DNA of 64,000 nucleotides, from NCBI RefSeq assembly GCF_009650095.1, contig NZ_CP045915.1, forward strand, positions 2,108,001 through 2,172,000, written 5' to 3'. This document shows positions 7,992 to 17,891 of the stretch, piece after piece. Both the position numbers and the translations under genes were made by a program. Numbering within the stretch: position 1 is the first letter of the stretch; every line of letters starts with the position of its first letter. A model generated the notes under the pieces. That model did no database searches, was not told the DNA's origin, and was given only the letters and a program-made list of their open reading frames with translations. Source of the DNA: Gracilibacillus salitolerans. GTDB taxonomy: Bacteria; Bacillota; Bacilli; Bacillales; Amphibacillaceae.

Positions 7992-9917
7992 ATGAAGGTG
8001 AATGCTGAAACCATACCATTAAAGCATGTAAAGATAACGGATGATTTTTGGAAAAGGAAAATTGACTTAGCGAAAGATGTTATTATTCCGTATCAATGGG
8101 ACGCGTTAAATGATAATATCCCAGGCGCGGCGCCTAGTCATGCGATTGAAAACTTCAGAATTGCAGCAGGACTTTCAGACGGTGAATTTAAAGGGATGGT
8201 TTTTCAGGATAGCGATGTAGCAAAGTGGTTAGAAGCAGCAAGTTACAGTTTAATCTATAAATATGATCCAGAATTAGAGAAAACGATGGATGAAGTAATT
8301 GAATTAATTGGTCAATCCCAACTAGAAGATGGTTACCTTAATACATACTTTACTGTAAAAGAACCGGAAAAACGGTGGAAAGATATATGTCATGGTCATG
8401 AATTATATTGTGCAGGGCATATGATCGAAGCGGCGGTTGCTTTCTATGAAGCGACAAGGAAAGATTCTTTACTAAAGATAGTTTCGAAATATGTCGATTA
8501 TATCATAACAATAATAGGTGCTGAGGAAAGGAAATTGAAAACATATCCTGGTCATCCGGAGTTAGAGTTGGCCTTGGTTAAACTGTACGAAGTGACAGGT
8601 GAGAATAAATATTTTGATTTAATGGTTTATTTTATTGAGGAAAGAGGAAAGCAGCCAAGTGTTTTTCTGAAAGAATCTTCACTCGGTTTAGCTAATAATG
8701 ACAAGTGGTTTCATCTCGATTACCACCAGGCACATGCTCGATTAGATGAGCAGGATACAGCAGAAGGTCATGCCGTTCGAGCGGTTTATTTATATGCTGG
8801 GATGGCAGACCTCGCAAAGTATACCAACTCAGAAAAGTGGAAAAAACGTTTAGAAATCTTATGGGGAAATGTTGTGGAAAAAAGAATGTATGTTACAGGA
8901 GGAATCGGTTCACAAGGTCATGGGGAACGCTTTACATTAGACTATGACTTGCCAAACAATGTGGCATACGCGGAAACATGCGCATCGATCGGGTTAGTGT
9001 TTTGGGCTCAACGAATGTTACAAATTGAAGCAAAACAAACATATGGAGATGTGATGGAAAAAGCACTGTATAATGGTGTTTTAAGCGGCATGTCACTGGA
9101 TGGTAAGAAATATTTTTATGTTAATCCATTAGAGATGAATCCTGAAGTAACCGAATACCGTCATGATCATCAACATGTTGAATCCGAAAGGGTAGGGTGG
9201 TTCGGTTGTGCTTGTTGTCCACCCAATATCGCGAGATTGTTAACGTCACTTGGTAACTATATTTATACGCAAAAAGAGAATACGATATATACACATCTAT
9301 ATGTCGGTAACCAAACAAGCTTTCAAATAAATGATCAAGAGGTTATGCTTACACAAAAGACAGACTATCCATGGTCAGGGGAAGTTAGCATGTCACTTCA
9401 GTTAGACAAGAGTGATATATTTACTTTAGCATTCCGACAACCAGCGTGGTCTAATCATATTCGTGTAATGATTAATGGTACAAAGGTAAAATTAGACACA
9501 ATAAAAGATGGTTACATTTATTTATCTCAACAATGGAAGGATCGGGATGAAGTGACTATTGAATTTGATATGAGTGTTCATATCGTTCGTTCAAATCCAA
9601 AAGTAAGAGAAAATGCTGGAAAAGTAGCACTTCAAAGAGGCCCGATTATCTATTGTTTAGAAGAAGTAGATAATGGCAGCAATCTACATGCGATGAAAAT
9701 CAATCCACGCGAACAGGTGACCGTAATAAATAGTTCATTAGATTTAGAGAGTGTCCCAGTTATTAAAGGAACTGGTGTAAGAGAGTCGGCATCATTCGGG
9801 CTATATATGTTTGATCAAGAACCTGAGGAAGACATAATAGAATGGCAAGCAATCCCATACAGCTATTGGGGGAATCGTGGAAAAGGTGAAATGTTGGTCT
9901 GGCTTCGAGAAAATTAA
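7992..9917 (+). CDS. GH127 beta-L-arabinofuranosidase
   Basis: A 641-residue protein from the ATG at 7992, chosen because AAAGGGGTGG lies just upstream; an in-frame ATG at 7956 sits within the promoter. Family blocks include HGHELYCAGHMIEAAVAFYEA, YPGHPELELALVKLY and a C-terminal beta region. By comparison with HypBA1, the zinc and catalytic set is E328, C330 and C408/C409 in CACCPPN, with the nucleophile Cys retained. The enzyme removes beta-L-arabinofuranosyl units from plant hydroxyproline-rich glycans or related oligosaccharides. It has no signal peptide, so it should act on imported sugars. The divergent MFS gene and a cre site fit catabolite-repressed sugar use. Confidence 0.9.
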   Translation: MKVNAETIPLKHVKITDDFWKRKIDLAKDVIIPYQWDALNDNIPGAAPSHAIENFRIAAGLSDGEFKGMVFQDSDVAKWLEAASYSLIYKYDPELEKTMDEVIELIGQSQLEDGYLNTYFTVKEPEKRWKDICHGHELYCAGHMIEAAVAFYEATRKDSLLKIVSKYVDYIITIIGAEERKLKTYPGHPELELALVKLYEVTGENKYFDLMVYFIEERGKQPSVFLKESSLGLANNDKWFHLDYHQAHARLDEQDTAEGHAVRAVYLYAGMADLAKYTNSEKWKKRLEILWGNVVEKRMYVTGGIGSQGHGERFTLDYDLPNNVAYAETCASIGLVFWAQRMLQIEAKQTYGDVMEKALYNGVLSGMSLDGKKYFYVNPLEMNPEVTEYRHDHQHVESERVGWFGCACCPPNIARLLTSLGNYIYTQKENTIYTHLYVGNQTSFQINDQEVMLTQKTDYPWSGEVSMSLQLDKSDIFTLAFRQPAWSNHIRVMINGTKVKLDTIKDGYIYLSQQWKDRDEVTIEFDMSVHIVRSNPKVRENAGKVALQRGPIIYCLEEVDNGSNLHAMKINPREQVTVINSSLDLESVPVIKGTGVRESASFGLYMFDQEPEEDIIEWQAIPYSYWGNRGKGEMLVWLREN

Positions 9918-10068
9918 TACGATAAAAAAACTATATTATACAAAAGGAGGGCTTTACATATAATTAATGTTTTCTTAATTTATCATTTTCCATCTCCCTA
10001 TTAAAAATATGTTATGATGGTCCTATAATTATTGCGTTTGTTTTGGTATGAAAACCAGGAGGAAGATT

Positions 10069-10716
10069 ATGATCGACTTTACAAAGAGACAAAAAGATAT
10101 TATGCATATTTTAACAAAGCATGAGCCTATTACTGCAGAACAAATTGCAGAAATGCTTGGTGTAAGTAAAGGAACACTTCGTTCAGATTTAGCTGTGTTA
10201 GTGATGACAGGCCATATTGAAGCAAAACCAAAAGTAGGTTACTTTTTATCCAAAGGTAACCAGGCCAATCAACAAGATGTTTGGAAGGAAACGCTTGTCA
10301 AAGATATTCAAGGCGTTGCCGTTACTGTACAGGGCACCACCACTGTGAATGATGCTGTTATATCACTATTTTTAGAGGATGTTGGATCGCTGATTGTTGT
10401 CAATGATAATAACCAATTAGAGGGGATAATATCTCGTAAAGATCTACTAAAAGTAACCTTAGGAAATCCTCAAGCAACATCGATGCCGGTACAATTAGTA
10501 ATGACTAGGCAACCAAAGGTCTACACGATTGAAGCAGATAAAAGTGTTTACGAAGCAGCGAAAATGATGGTGTATTACGAAGTGGATAGTTTACCTGTTG
10601 TAAAACCTATCGATGATAGCCAAGCTTTTAAAGTGATTGGTCGTATCACCAAAACAAACATTGTAAAAGCATTAATTGATATGGGATCTGAAGCACAGCA
10701 TAAAGGGGAGTCTTAA
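10069..10716 (+). CDS. ccpN: CcpN, transcriptional repressor of gluconeogenesis
   Basis: A 215-residue regulator with an N-terminal helix-turn-helix (ITAEQIAEMLGVSKGTLRSD) and two CBS domains (about residues 75-210). This architecture and the following yqfL gene match B. subtilis CcpN (YqzB), which represses gapB and pckA in glucose and senses the ATP/ADP state through its CBS pair. The start at 10069 follows AGGAGGAAG; the longer reading from 10048 has no ribosome site. One untranslated base separates it from yqfL, so the two are co-transcribed. Confidence 0.92.
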   Translation: MIDFTKRQKDIMHILTKHEPITAEQIAEMLGVSKGTLRSDLAVLVMTGHIEAKPKVGYFLSKGNQANQQDVWKETLVKDIQGVAVTVQGTTTVNDAVISLFLEDVGSLIVVNDNNQLEGIISRKDLLKVTLGNPQATSMPVQLVMTRQPKVYTIEADKSVYEAAKMMVYYEVDSLPVVKPIDDSQAFKVIGRITKTNIVKALIDMGSEAQHKGES

Positions 10717-10717
10717 G

Positions 10718-11527
10718 ATGCGAGATAATCAGTCATTTATTTATGTATGTTCTGATGCAGTTGGAGAAACAGCAGAAGCGGTTGTTAGGGCAACGGTTAG
10801 ACAATTTACCAATAGTAATGTGCAAGTAAAAAGATATAGTCATATCCAAACAGAAGAGGAAATTGAAGTAATTGTTCAAGAAGTAAGAGCAAATCATAGC
10901 TTTATAGCATATACACTAGTGCAACCTGAGTTGAGAGCAAAAATGCAACAGGACGCCATTCGCTATGATATACGAGCGGTTGATGTAATGGGGCCAATGA
11001 TGCAAGCGTATATTGATACATTCAATGGTAATCCGAAACCAGAGCCTGGTCAGCGTCAAGTGTTAGATGAAGAGTACTTTAAAAGAATAGAAGCAGTAGA
11101 ATTTGCGGTAAAATATGATGATGGAAAAGATGTAAGAGGATTACTACTAGCAGATGTAGTATTAATTGGAGTTTCCAGAACGTCCAAAACACCATTAAGT
11201 ATATTTTTAGCCCATAAAGGAATTAAAACCGCCAACCTGCCTATTTTACCAGATATGGAGGCGCCAGAAGAGTTATTTCAACCTGCTGATCGAATGATTA
11301 TCGGATTGACCATTGACCCAGGGCATTTATTGAAAATTAGAACGGAAAGATTAAAAACCTTAGGATTACCAGCACAGTCAAAATATGCTTCGATGGATCA
11401 AATTAAACGAGAACTAAAAACTGCTAATGAGTTAATGAAAAAGTTGGACTGTCCAGTCATTAATGTTTCAGATAAATCAATTGAAGAGACTGCCGGTGTC
11501 ATTATGAAAATGCGTACCGAACGATAG
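10718..11527 (+). CDS. yqfL: Pyruvate phosphate dikinase regulatory protein (kinase/pyrophosphorylase)
   Basis: A 269-residue DUF299 protein, the usual family length. The N-terminus FIYVCSDAVGETAEAVV and the P-loop-like GVSRTSKTPLS are family signatures. Such proteins phosphorylate (ADP-dependent) and dephosphorylate (Pi-dependent) a Thr of pyruvate,phosphate dikinase or PEP synthase. In Bacilli YqfL is also reported to modulate CcpN. The start at 10718 follows AAAGGGGAG; an alternative at 10676 would overlap ccpN. Confidence 0.92.
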   Translation: MRDNQSFIYVCSDAVGETAEAVVRATVRQFTNSNVQVKRYSHIQTEEEIEVIVQEVRANHSFIAYTLVQPELRAKMQQDAIRYDIRAVDVMGPMMQAYIDTFNGNPKPEPGQRQVLDEEYFKRIEAVEFAVKYDDGKDVRGLLLADVVLIGVSRTSKTPLSIFLAHKGIKTANLPILPDMEAPEELFQPADRMIIGLTIDPGHLLKIRTERLKTLGLPAQSKYASMDQIKRELKTANELMKKLDCPVINVSDKSIEETAGVIMKMRTER

Positions 11528-11583
11528 AGGAAGTACTTTTCGGAAAATCAAGCGTGCTTCTTGTTTCTTGGAAATAATCTCCC

Positions 11584-11676
11584 TTCATTGGATAAGTAAT
11601 TCTATTCCTAGGATAAATGTGTCTCTTCCTTGGAAAAATGATTATATCCAAGGAAGAGGATCAGTTATCCAAGGAA
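11584..11676. repeat. Palindromic array of 21-bp-spaced units
   Basis: Three direct units begin at 11584 (TTCATTGG), 11605 (TTCCTAGG) and 11626 (TTCCTTGG), each followed by an A-rich stretch. Two inverted units (CCAAGGAA) sit at 11648 and 11669. The spacing within each arm is 21 bases. The centre forms a perfect 12-bp stem CTCTTCCTTGGA/TCCAAGGAAGAG (11623-11658). It fills the gap between yqfL and the dehydrogenase gene, where no ORF was seen. Confidence 0.75.
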
Positions 11677-11855
11677 CAAAATCACATCATACACCATGAA
11701 TAGAACCCGCATCACACGATTTATTTGCCTCGCCCTATTATTATGACTTATAGTTGTATAAGAGCATAACACCATCGTTGCGCATTCGAATTTTTCGTTT
11801 AGTCAAATAGTTCTTGATAATATAATAATAGTGCATTAATTCAAAGGAGGACACT

Positions 11856-12824
11856 ATGCGAAAAAAAGTATTAGTTACCGAACCAATTCCTGAAACAGTA
11901 AAAAACTATTTGCAAGAACACGTTGAATTAACAACCTGGGATAATCCGGAACAAATGCCGAGAGAGCAACTTTTAAACACAATAGGAAGTTTCCATGGTC
12001 TTATTACAGCAAAAGACAGCATTGATGATGAATTACTTCAACATGCAGAACAATTGGAAGTAGTAAGTAATATTTCTGTTGGTTATGATAATTTCGATGT
12101 TAATGCATTAAAGCGTTCTCAAGTGATTGCGACACATACACCATATGTGTTAGATGAGACAGTGGCAGATCTTATTTTTGGTTTGATACTTAGCAGTGCA
12201 AGAAGAATTACTGAGTTAGATCAATTTACCAAACAAGGAAAATGGGAAAAAGCTGTCGACGCCCCGTTATTTGGTCACAATGTACATCATAAAAAATTAG
12301 GGATAATCGGAATGGGCAGAATTGGTGAAAAAGTGGCTAGAAGAGCGAAGTTAGGTTTTGAAATGGATGTTACATATTATAATCGTTCTCGTAAGGAAAA
12401 GGTGGAAAAAGAATTAGGGCTGGCATATCAAGATTTCGATACTTTATTAAAAGAATCTGATTTTATTTTACTGATGACACCATTAACAAAAGAAACATTG
12501 CATTTAATTGATGTAAAAGCTTTTGGAAAAATGAAAGACTCTTGCTTCTTTATCAATGCGTCTAGAGGTAAGGTAGTGGATGAAGCGGCGATGATTAAAG
12601 CGTTACAGGATAAGGAAATAGCCGGTGCAGGACTTGATGTATTTGAACAGGAGCCTATAGATCCAGATAATCCGCTACTAAAAATGGATAATGTTGTTAC
12701 CTTACCGCATATCGGGTCTGCAACAGCTGAGACACGCGAAGAAATGAAATTTTTCGCAGCCGAAAATATGTTGCAAGGTTTAGATGGAGAACAACCTGAA
12801 GCTGTAATCAAAGAATTACAGTAA
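11856..12824 (+). CDS. D-2-hydroxyacid dehydrogenase (glyoxylate/2-ketogluconate reductase-like)
   Basis: A 322-residue protein of the D-isomer-specific 2-hydroxyacid dehydrogenase family. It has the NAD(P) fold with GIIGMGRIG, the catalytic Arg in [10 protein letters not shown], Glu in FEQEP and His in LPHIGSAT. Length and blocks fit the GhrB/TkrA/YvcT branch, which reduces glyoxylate, hydroxypyruvate or 2-ketogluconate. The start follows AAAGGAGG. The aldo/keto reductase gene begins 16 bases after its stop, so the two probably form an operon. Confidence 0.88.
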   Translation: MRKKVLVTEPIPETVKNYLQEHVELTTWDNPEQMPREQLLNTIGSFHGLITAKDSIDDELLQHAEQLEVVSNISVGYDNFDVNALKRSQVIATHTPYVLDETVADLIFGLILSSARRITELDQFTKQGKWEKAVDAPLFGHNVHHKKLGIIGMGRIGEKVARRAKLGFEMDVTYYNRSRKEKVEKELGLAYQDFDTLLKESDFILLMTPLTKETLHLIDVKAFGKMKDSCFFINASRGKVVDEAAMIKALQDKEIAGAGLDVFEQEPIDPDNPLLKMDNVVTLPHIGSATAETREEMKFFAAENMLQGLDGEQPEAVIKELQ

Positions 12825-12840
12825 TAATGGAGGGATTCAT

Positions 12841-13770
12841 GTGGCAAACGTTCAACTGGGAAAAACAGATTTATACGTCAATCCAGTCGGTTTAGGAACA
12901 AATGCAGTAGGAGGACACAATTTGTATCCTGATTTAAGTGAGGATACAGGAAAAGATTTAATCCGTACTGCAATTAATGAAGGGATTAACTTTTTGGATA
13001 CTGCATATATTTATGGTCCGGGAAGATCAGAAGAATTGATTGGACAAGTCTTAAGCGAAACTGGTAAAAGGAATGAAATACTAGTAGCAACAAAGGGTTG
13101 TCATCGTCCGGAAGGGGATGCCATGGTTACAGACAATTCCCCAGCTTTTCTAAAGCAAACGGTAGAAGAGAGTCTGGATCGATTACAAACAGATTATATC
13201 GATCTATTTTATATTCATTTCCCCGATGAAGAGACACCTAAAGATGAGGCAGTTGGAGCGTTGTATGAGCTAAAAGAGCTGGGGAAAATAAGATCGATAG
13301 GTGTTTCGAATTTTTCTCTTGAACAACTAAAAGAAGCCAATAAAGATGGTTATGTAGATGTTTTTCAAGGAGAATATAACTTAATCAATCGTCAAGCAGA
13401 AAGAGAACTTTTCCCTTATTTGAAAGAGCAGGGGATTTCATTTGTTCCTTATTTTCCACTGGCAGCAGGCTTGTTAGCTGGAAAGTATAAAAAAGGAGAT
13501 CAGTTTAAGGACCTACGTAAGAATATGGATCATTTTAAGGGTGAACGATTTGAAAGAGAGCTAGATCGCGTGGAAATAGTAAAACAAATGGCTGGTGATA
13601 TAGGGGTTGAAACAGCTCATTTAGTGCTAGCCTGGTACTTAAGAAATCCTTTAATTGACGCAATTATTCCAGGTGCCAAACAACCAAATCAAGTTGTAGG
13701 CAATTTGAAAACTTTAGATGTTACGTTAACAGATGAAGAATACAACAAGATAGATCAGATTTACCGTTAA
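12841..13770 (+). CDS. Aldo/keto reductase
   Basis: A 309-residue TIM-barrel oxidoreductase. The tetrad is visible as D in [10 protein letters not shown] in the same block, K in VATKG and H in FYIHFPDE. Cofactor-end motifs include GVSNFS and [11 protein letters not shown], the latter typical of NADPH-dependent YhdN/IolS-type enzymes. The start is GTG at 12841 behind GGAGGG; the overlapping ATG at 12839 is out of frame. The substrate is unknown. Pairing with the hydroxyacid dehydrogenase suggests carbonyl reduction or detoxification. Confidence 0.85.
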   Translation: MANVQLGKTDLYVNPVGLGTNAVGGHNLYPDLSEDTGKDLIRTAINEGINFLDTAYIYGPGRSEELIGQVLSETGKRNEILVATKGCHRPEGDAMVTDNSPAFLKQTVEESLDRLQTDYIDLFYIHFPDEETPKDEAVGALYELKELGKIRSIGVSNFSLEQLKEANKDGYVDVFQGEYNLINRQAERELFPYLKEQGISFVPYFPLAAGLLAGKYKKGDQFKDLRKNMDHFKGERFERELDRVEIVKQMAGDIGVETAHLVLAWYLRNPLIDAIIPGAKQPNQVVGNLKTLDVTLTDEEYNKIDQIYR

Positions 13771-13850
13771 AAAACTGGGGAATTGTATTGTGATCTTGAT
13801 TTTTTAAAAAATAAACCTATAAAATGTTATCAATTAAAAATAGATATTTA

Positions 13851-14062
13851 CATTGATTAGGATTAGTAATTTGAAAAACCTTTAACAGAGAGGGAACCTG
13901 TGCTGAGAAGTTTCTAAAGGTATTCAAATGAACCTGCCTAGGAGTTCTGTGTTGAAAAACACAGCGGTAGTTGCCGTTATTATCTTTGAGTGTAAAGCTG
14001 TGCTTTAAATTAGGGTGGTATCACCATAAATGGTCCCTAACTTAAAACGCAGCTTTTTTATT
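13851..14062 (+). promoter_or_regulatory. T-box leader, proline-specific
   Basis: The conserved T-box AGGGTGGTATCACC lies at 14012-14025. The terminator arm follows: TTAGGG pairs with CCCTAA and AAGCTGTG with CGCAGCTT, ending in a T run at about 14062. In stem I the sequence GAACCTGCC offers CCU (proline) at 13933-13935 as the specifier. Uncharged tRNA-Pro would stabilise the antiterminator and switch on proS. The 5' boundary is approximate. Confidence 0.92.
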
Positions 14063-14079
14063 TGTAGAGGAGGATTAAA

Positions 14080-15510
14080 ATGTCGAAACAATTTGTGAAG
14101 AAAATAACCAGTATGGAAGAAGATTTTGCTCAATGGTATACAGATGTTGTAACCAAGGCAAAGCTAATCGATTATTCATCTGTTCGAGGAAGTATGATTA
14201 TTAGACCCTATGGATATGAAATTTGGGAAAATATAAAAAGTGAATTAGATACGAAAATTAAGGAGACAGGACATGAAAATGTTTATATGCCACTTTTTAT
14301 TCCTGAAAGTTTACTGCAAAAAGAAAAAGACCATATAGAGGGTTTTGCTCCTGAAGTAGCATGGGTCACTCATGGTGGTCAAGAAGAATTGCAAGAACGA
14401 TTATGTGTTCGACCTACATCAGAAGTCATATTTGCTGAACATTATAAAAATATCATTCATTCGTATAGAGATTTACCAAAGTTATATAATCAATGGTCCA
14501 ATGTCGTTAGATGGGAAAAAACAACGCGTCCTTTTTTAAGAACCTTAGAATTCTTGTGGCAAGAAGGACATACGTGCCATGAAACCGAGACAGAGGCGAT
14601 TAATGAAGCAGAAAAAATGCTTACTATTTACTCATCTATTTGTACTGAATTATTAGCTATTCCAGTAATTAAAGGTGAAAAGACGGAGAAAGAGAAGTTT
14701 GCTGGAGCAAAAATCACATATACAGTCGAAAGTTTAATGCACGATGGTAAAGCTTTACAAACGGCAACCTCCCACTTTTTAGGGGATGGATTTGCTAAGG
14801 CATTTGGTATAGAATTTCTAGATAGAAATGGTAAACAACAAAGTGTTCACCAGACTTCTTGGGGATTCACTACAAGAGTAATTGGAGCGATGATTATGGT
14901 TCATGGGGATAATAGAGGATTAGTTATTCCACCGAAAGTCGCTCCGACTCAAGTTGTGATAATACCGATCGCCCAACATAAAGAGGGGGTTTTGGATCAG
15001 GCTTACTCATTAGAAAAGAGGCTCTCTAAACAGGTTCGAATAAATATTGACGCAAGTGACAAGCAACCAGGTTGGAAGTTTAATGAATATGAAATGCAAG
15101 GAGTTCCAATCCGATTAGAAATAGGACCAAAAGATATTGCAGCAGACCAAGTTGTTTTAGTTAGACGAGACACGGGTGAAAAGTTAACCATTTCATTAAA
15201 TGATGTTGAAAGTAAAACATTAGAAATTCTATCAACGATTCAAGACAATCTTTATATGAAAGCAAGTAAGCGTATGGCAGAGAAAACTACCTCAGTAACG
15301 AATATGCAAGGTTTTCAGGAAGCTTTACAAATAGAGAGCCGCCTTGTGAAAGCTATGTGGTGTGGTAATACAAGTTGTGAAGACCTAATAAAAGAAAAGA
15401 CTGGTGCTACTTCTCGATGTATTCCTTATGAACAAGAATCAATCTCTGACAAATGCGTTTACTGTGGGAGAAAAGCAGATAAAATGGTTTACTGGGCAAA
15501 AGCATATTAA
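14080..15510 (+). CDS. proS: Prolyl-tRNA synthetase, ProS type 3 (no editing insert)
   Basis: A 476-residue class II aminoacyl-tRNA synthetase. Motif 1 lies around [20 protein letters not shown], motif 2 is visible in [21 protein letters not shown], and motif 3 in the [11 protein letters not shown] region. The short length and lack of an INS editing domain place it in the archaeal/eukaryote-like group. The C-terminal zinc-binding extension with CGNTSC and CVYC agrees. Some Bacilli carry this form as a second, T-box-induced enzyme beside the housekeeping ProS. The leader just upstream fits that. Whether another proS exists elsewhere cannot be seen here. Confidence 0.93.
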   Translation: MSKQFVKKITSMEEDFAQWYTDVVTKAKLIDYSSVRGSMIIRPYGYEIWENIKSELDTKIKETGHENVYMPLFIPESLLQKEKDHIEGFAPEVAWVTHGGQEELQERLCVRPTSEVIFAEHYKNIIHSYRDLPKLYNQWSNVVRWEKTTRPFLRTLEFLWQEGHTCHETETEAINEAEKMLTIYSSICTELLAIPVIKGEKTEKEKFAGAKITYTVESLMHDGKALQTATSHFLGDGFAKAFGIEFLDRNGKQQSVHQTSWGFTTRVIGAMIMVHGDNRGLVIPPKVAPTQVVIIPIAQHKEGVLDQAYSLEKRLSKQVRINIDASDKQPGWKFNEYEMQGVPIRLEIGPKDIAADQVVLVRRDTGEKLTISLNDVESKTLEILSTIQDNLYMKASKRMAEKTTSVTNMQGFQEALQIESRLVKAMWCGNTSCEDLIKEKTGATSRCIPYEQESISDKCVYCGRKADKMVYWAKAY

Positions 15511-15564
15511 CTAAGATAAGATATCCAGACTTTCAATAGCAGGGTCATTTAATGAAATAAAAAT

Positions 15565-15603
15565 AAAGGACCACATTAAATTGTTCAAGTGTGGCCCTTT
15601 TAT
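15565..15603. terminator. Terminator shared by proS and ugpB
   Basis: AAAGGACCACATT pairs with AAGTGTGGCCCTTT (small bulge), with A- and T-rich flanks on both sides. It lies between the converging genes. Confidence 0.7.
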
Positions 15604-15653
15604 TATTACTAATATTTTCAATCCAAATATTCTAACAGAGTTCCTTATTAGTT

Positions 15654-17060
15654 TTATTGATTTGCACGGTTGGCTTGTTCTATTACTCGGTTTGTTTCCT
15701 CTGCTGCTTGATCTAATGCTTCTTGTGGATCAGTGCCTTGTAATACATTTTCCATAGCGGTTACGACTTGTTGTCTAGCTTCAGGAAAAACGGAAATTAG
15801 AGCACCTTGTGTCGCAGTGGAAGGTTTTGTTTCTTGTAGTTGGTCAACTGTAACTTTTAATTGAGGAAATTCTCCCCATCTTTCTTGTACCATTTCTTCA
15901 TCATATGCAGCAGGGTTAATAGCGAAGTACCCTGTATCAATGTGCCATTTTGCTTGGCTTTCCGGCGTTTGTAAGAATTTCATAAATTCCCAGGCTGCTT
16001 GTTGTTTTTCTTGTTCAATTCCGTTAGACATCCAAAGAGAGGCACCACCAATAATAACACCATTACGTTCAACTTCTTCTGAATAAGGAATATAAGCAAC
16101 ACCAACTTCAAATGGTGCATTTTCTACTGTACCGGCAACACCTGCTGAAGAATCTAAGTACATAGCAGTATTTTCTGTTTGGAATGCAGCACGGATATCA
16201 TCCCAATTAGCTCCAAAGTTACCATATGTACCAGCCTTATTCATTTCATCGATTAGCTGGAATACACGCAAACCTTCTTCACCATTGAATACAGCTTCAG
16301 TTGCTTCGTTAGTACGACCGTTATCATTATTTACAAATAATCCACCTTGTGTAGCAATTAATTCCTCAACAAACCAACCATAATTTAAAATGGAGAAACC
16401 GTATCGTTCTGTGTTATCGCCATCTTTTACCGTTAATTTTTCTGCTGCTGCTTTAATTTCTTCAAAGGTTTGAGGCGGATTTTCTGGATCTAAACCAGCT
16501 TCTTCAAATGCATCTTTGTTGTACAACATAACTGGAGTAGATGAGTTAAATGGCATCGAATATAATTGCTCATCGACTGTGTAATAATTTAAAATATTTT
16601 CTTCTAATTGACTGATGTCATAGCCTTCTTGATCAATAAAAGACTGGACCGGTTCAACGAAACCACTATCAATCATATATTTGGTACCTACTTCAAATGT
16701 CTGGATGATTGCTGGTGCATCTTCTGTTCCGCCTACACTGCGGAATTTTGTTAATGCTTCTTCATAAGAACCTTGAAATTCTGGGATAATCGTATATTGG
16801 TCTTGAGATTGATTAAAATTATCGACAATTGCTTCAATCGATTCTTGACCTCCACCAGACATTGCATGCCAAAAAACAGCTTCAACTTTCTCGTCTGTTG
16901 CCTCTTCTTCATTTGTGTCTTCACTTTCGTTACTTTCTTCTGTTTGTTGCTCTTCTCCGGAAGTATCTTCGTTAGTTTCTTCTCCTTCTGCATCATCAGA
17001 ACATGCAGTAATGAATACTAGTAAACTTACAGTTAAAAACAATAGTAATAGCTTCTTCAT
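15654..17060 (-). CDS. ugpB: Glycerol-3-phosphate ABC transporter, substrate-binding lipoprotein
   Basis: A 468-residue family 1 solute-binding protein. The signal peptide ends in the lipobox ITAC (Cys20), followed by an acidic Glu-rich linker to about residue 60. The mature part contains FWHAMSGGGQESIEAIV, QGSYEEALTKFR and SMPFNSSTPVMLYNKDAFEEAGLDPENPP, all typical of UgpB. It should capture sn-glycerol-3-phosphate or its diesters at the membrane outer face. It is last in a four-gene operon after ugpC, ugpA and ugpE. The start is supported by AAGGGGGAA. Confidence 0.9.
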   Translation of the reverse strand: MKKLLLLFLTVSLLVFITACSDDAEGEETNEDTSGEEQQTEESNESEDTNEEEATDEKVEAVFWHAMSGGGQESIEAIVDNFNQSQDQYTIIPEFQGSYEEALTKFRSVGGTEDAPAIIQTFEVGTKYMIDSGFVEPVQSFIDQEGYDISQLEENILNYYTVDEQLYSMPFNSSTPVMLYNKDAFEEAGLDPENPPQTFEEIKAAAEKLTVKDGDNTERYGFSILNYGWFVEELIATQGGLFVNNDNGRTNEATEAVFNGEEGLRVFQLIDEMNKAGTYGNFGANWDDIRAAFQTENTAMYLDSSAGVAGTVENAPFEVGVAYIPYSEEVERNGVIIGGASLWMSNGIEQEKQQAAWEFMKFLQTPESQAKWHIDTGYFAINPAAYDEEMVQERWGEFPQLKVTVDQLQETKPSTATQGALISVFPEARQQVVTAMENVLQGTDPQEALDQAAEETNRVIEQANRANQ

Positions 17061-17078
17061 TTGTATAATTCCCCCTTA

Positions 17079-17891
17079 TTATTTAAGTGCACCTTGGGCA
17101 AGGCCTTTTTGCAATTGCTTTTGCCCTAAAAACAACAAGATTAAAGTCGGAATGATGACGATAATAACTCCTGCCATAACCACCCCCCAATCGGTTGCCA
17201 TTTCCTGTGTTTGTAATTGTTTTAAACCGATTTGAACGGTTCTTACTTGATCATTGTTAGTCACAAGCAGTGGCCATAAATACATGTTCCAAGTTGTCAG
17301 GAAACCATAGGCTCCTAATGTTATAAAAGAAGTACGGCAGTAAGGAATGACAACTTTCCAGAAGAATTTAAAAGATCGTAAGCCAGCAATATCACTTGCT
17401 TCTTTTAGTTCTTTAGGTAGTGTAAGAAAGTGTTGTCGTAATAGGAAAGTGCCGAATGCAATAGCAAAAAATGGTATAGTTAAACTTTGATAATTATTAA
17501 TCCAGTCTAGCTGTTGAATCGTAAGGAAATTTGGAATCATGGTAGCTTCCCATGGAATCATCATCGTCGAGATAAAGATGAAAAAGACAAAATTTCTTCC
17601 TTTAAAAGGAATGAAAACAAAAGCATAAGCAGCCAATGCACTTACAAGTAATTGTCCTAACATCACGACAGTAGATACAAAAAAGCTATTCCATAAATAG
17701 TGTGCTAACGGTAACCGCTCAAATGCTTTTTGATAATTATCCAGATGAAAGGTTTCTGGAATGAATTTCCCTTGTAATAGTTCAGCCCCACTCATAAAGC
17801 TGATAAAGAAAGCATATACCACCGGAAAAAAGACGATCACCGCTGTTAATATTAACAACATGTATGTAATGGTAGGTCGAAGTATTTTCAT
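17079..17891 (-). CDS. ugpE: Glycerol-3-phosphate ABC transporter permease UgpE
   Basis: A 270-residue inner-membrane permease with about six membrane segments and the EAA coupling motif (ELKEASDIAGLRSFKFFWKV). The ATG at 17891 is preceded by AAAGGAAGG and overlaps the ugpA stop by four bases (ATGA), indicating translational coupling; the longer reading from 17951 lies inside ugpA. It forms the channel with UgpA, driven by UgpC. Confidence 0.9.
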   Translation of the reverse strand: MKILRPTITYMLLILTAVIVFFPVVYAFFISFMSGAELLQGKFIPETFHLDNYQKAFERLPLAHYLWNSFFVSTVVMLGQLLVSALAAYAFVFIPFKGRNFVFFIFISTMMIPWEATMIPNFLTIQQLDWINNYQSLTIPFFAIAFGTFLLRQHFLTLPKELKEASDIAGLRSFKFFWKVVIPYCRTSFITLGAYGFLTTWNMYLWPLLVTNNDQVRTVQIGLKQLQTQEMATDWGVVMAGVIIVIIPTLILLFLGQKQLQKGLAQGALK

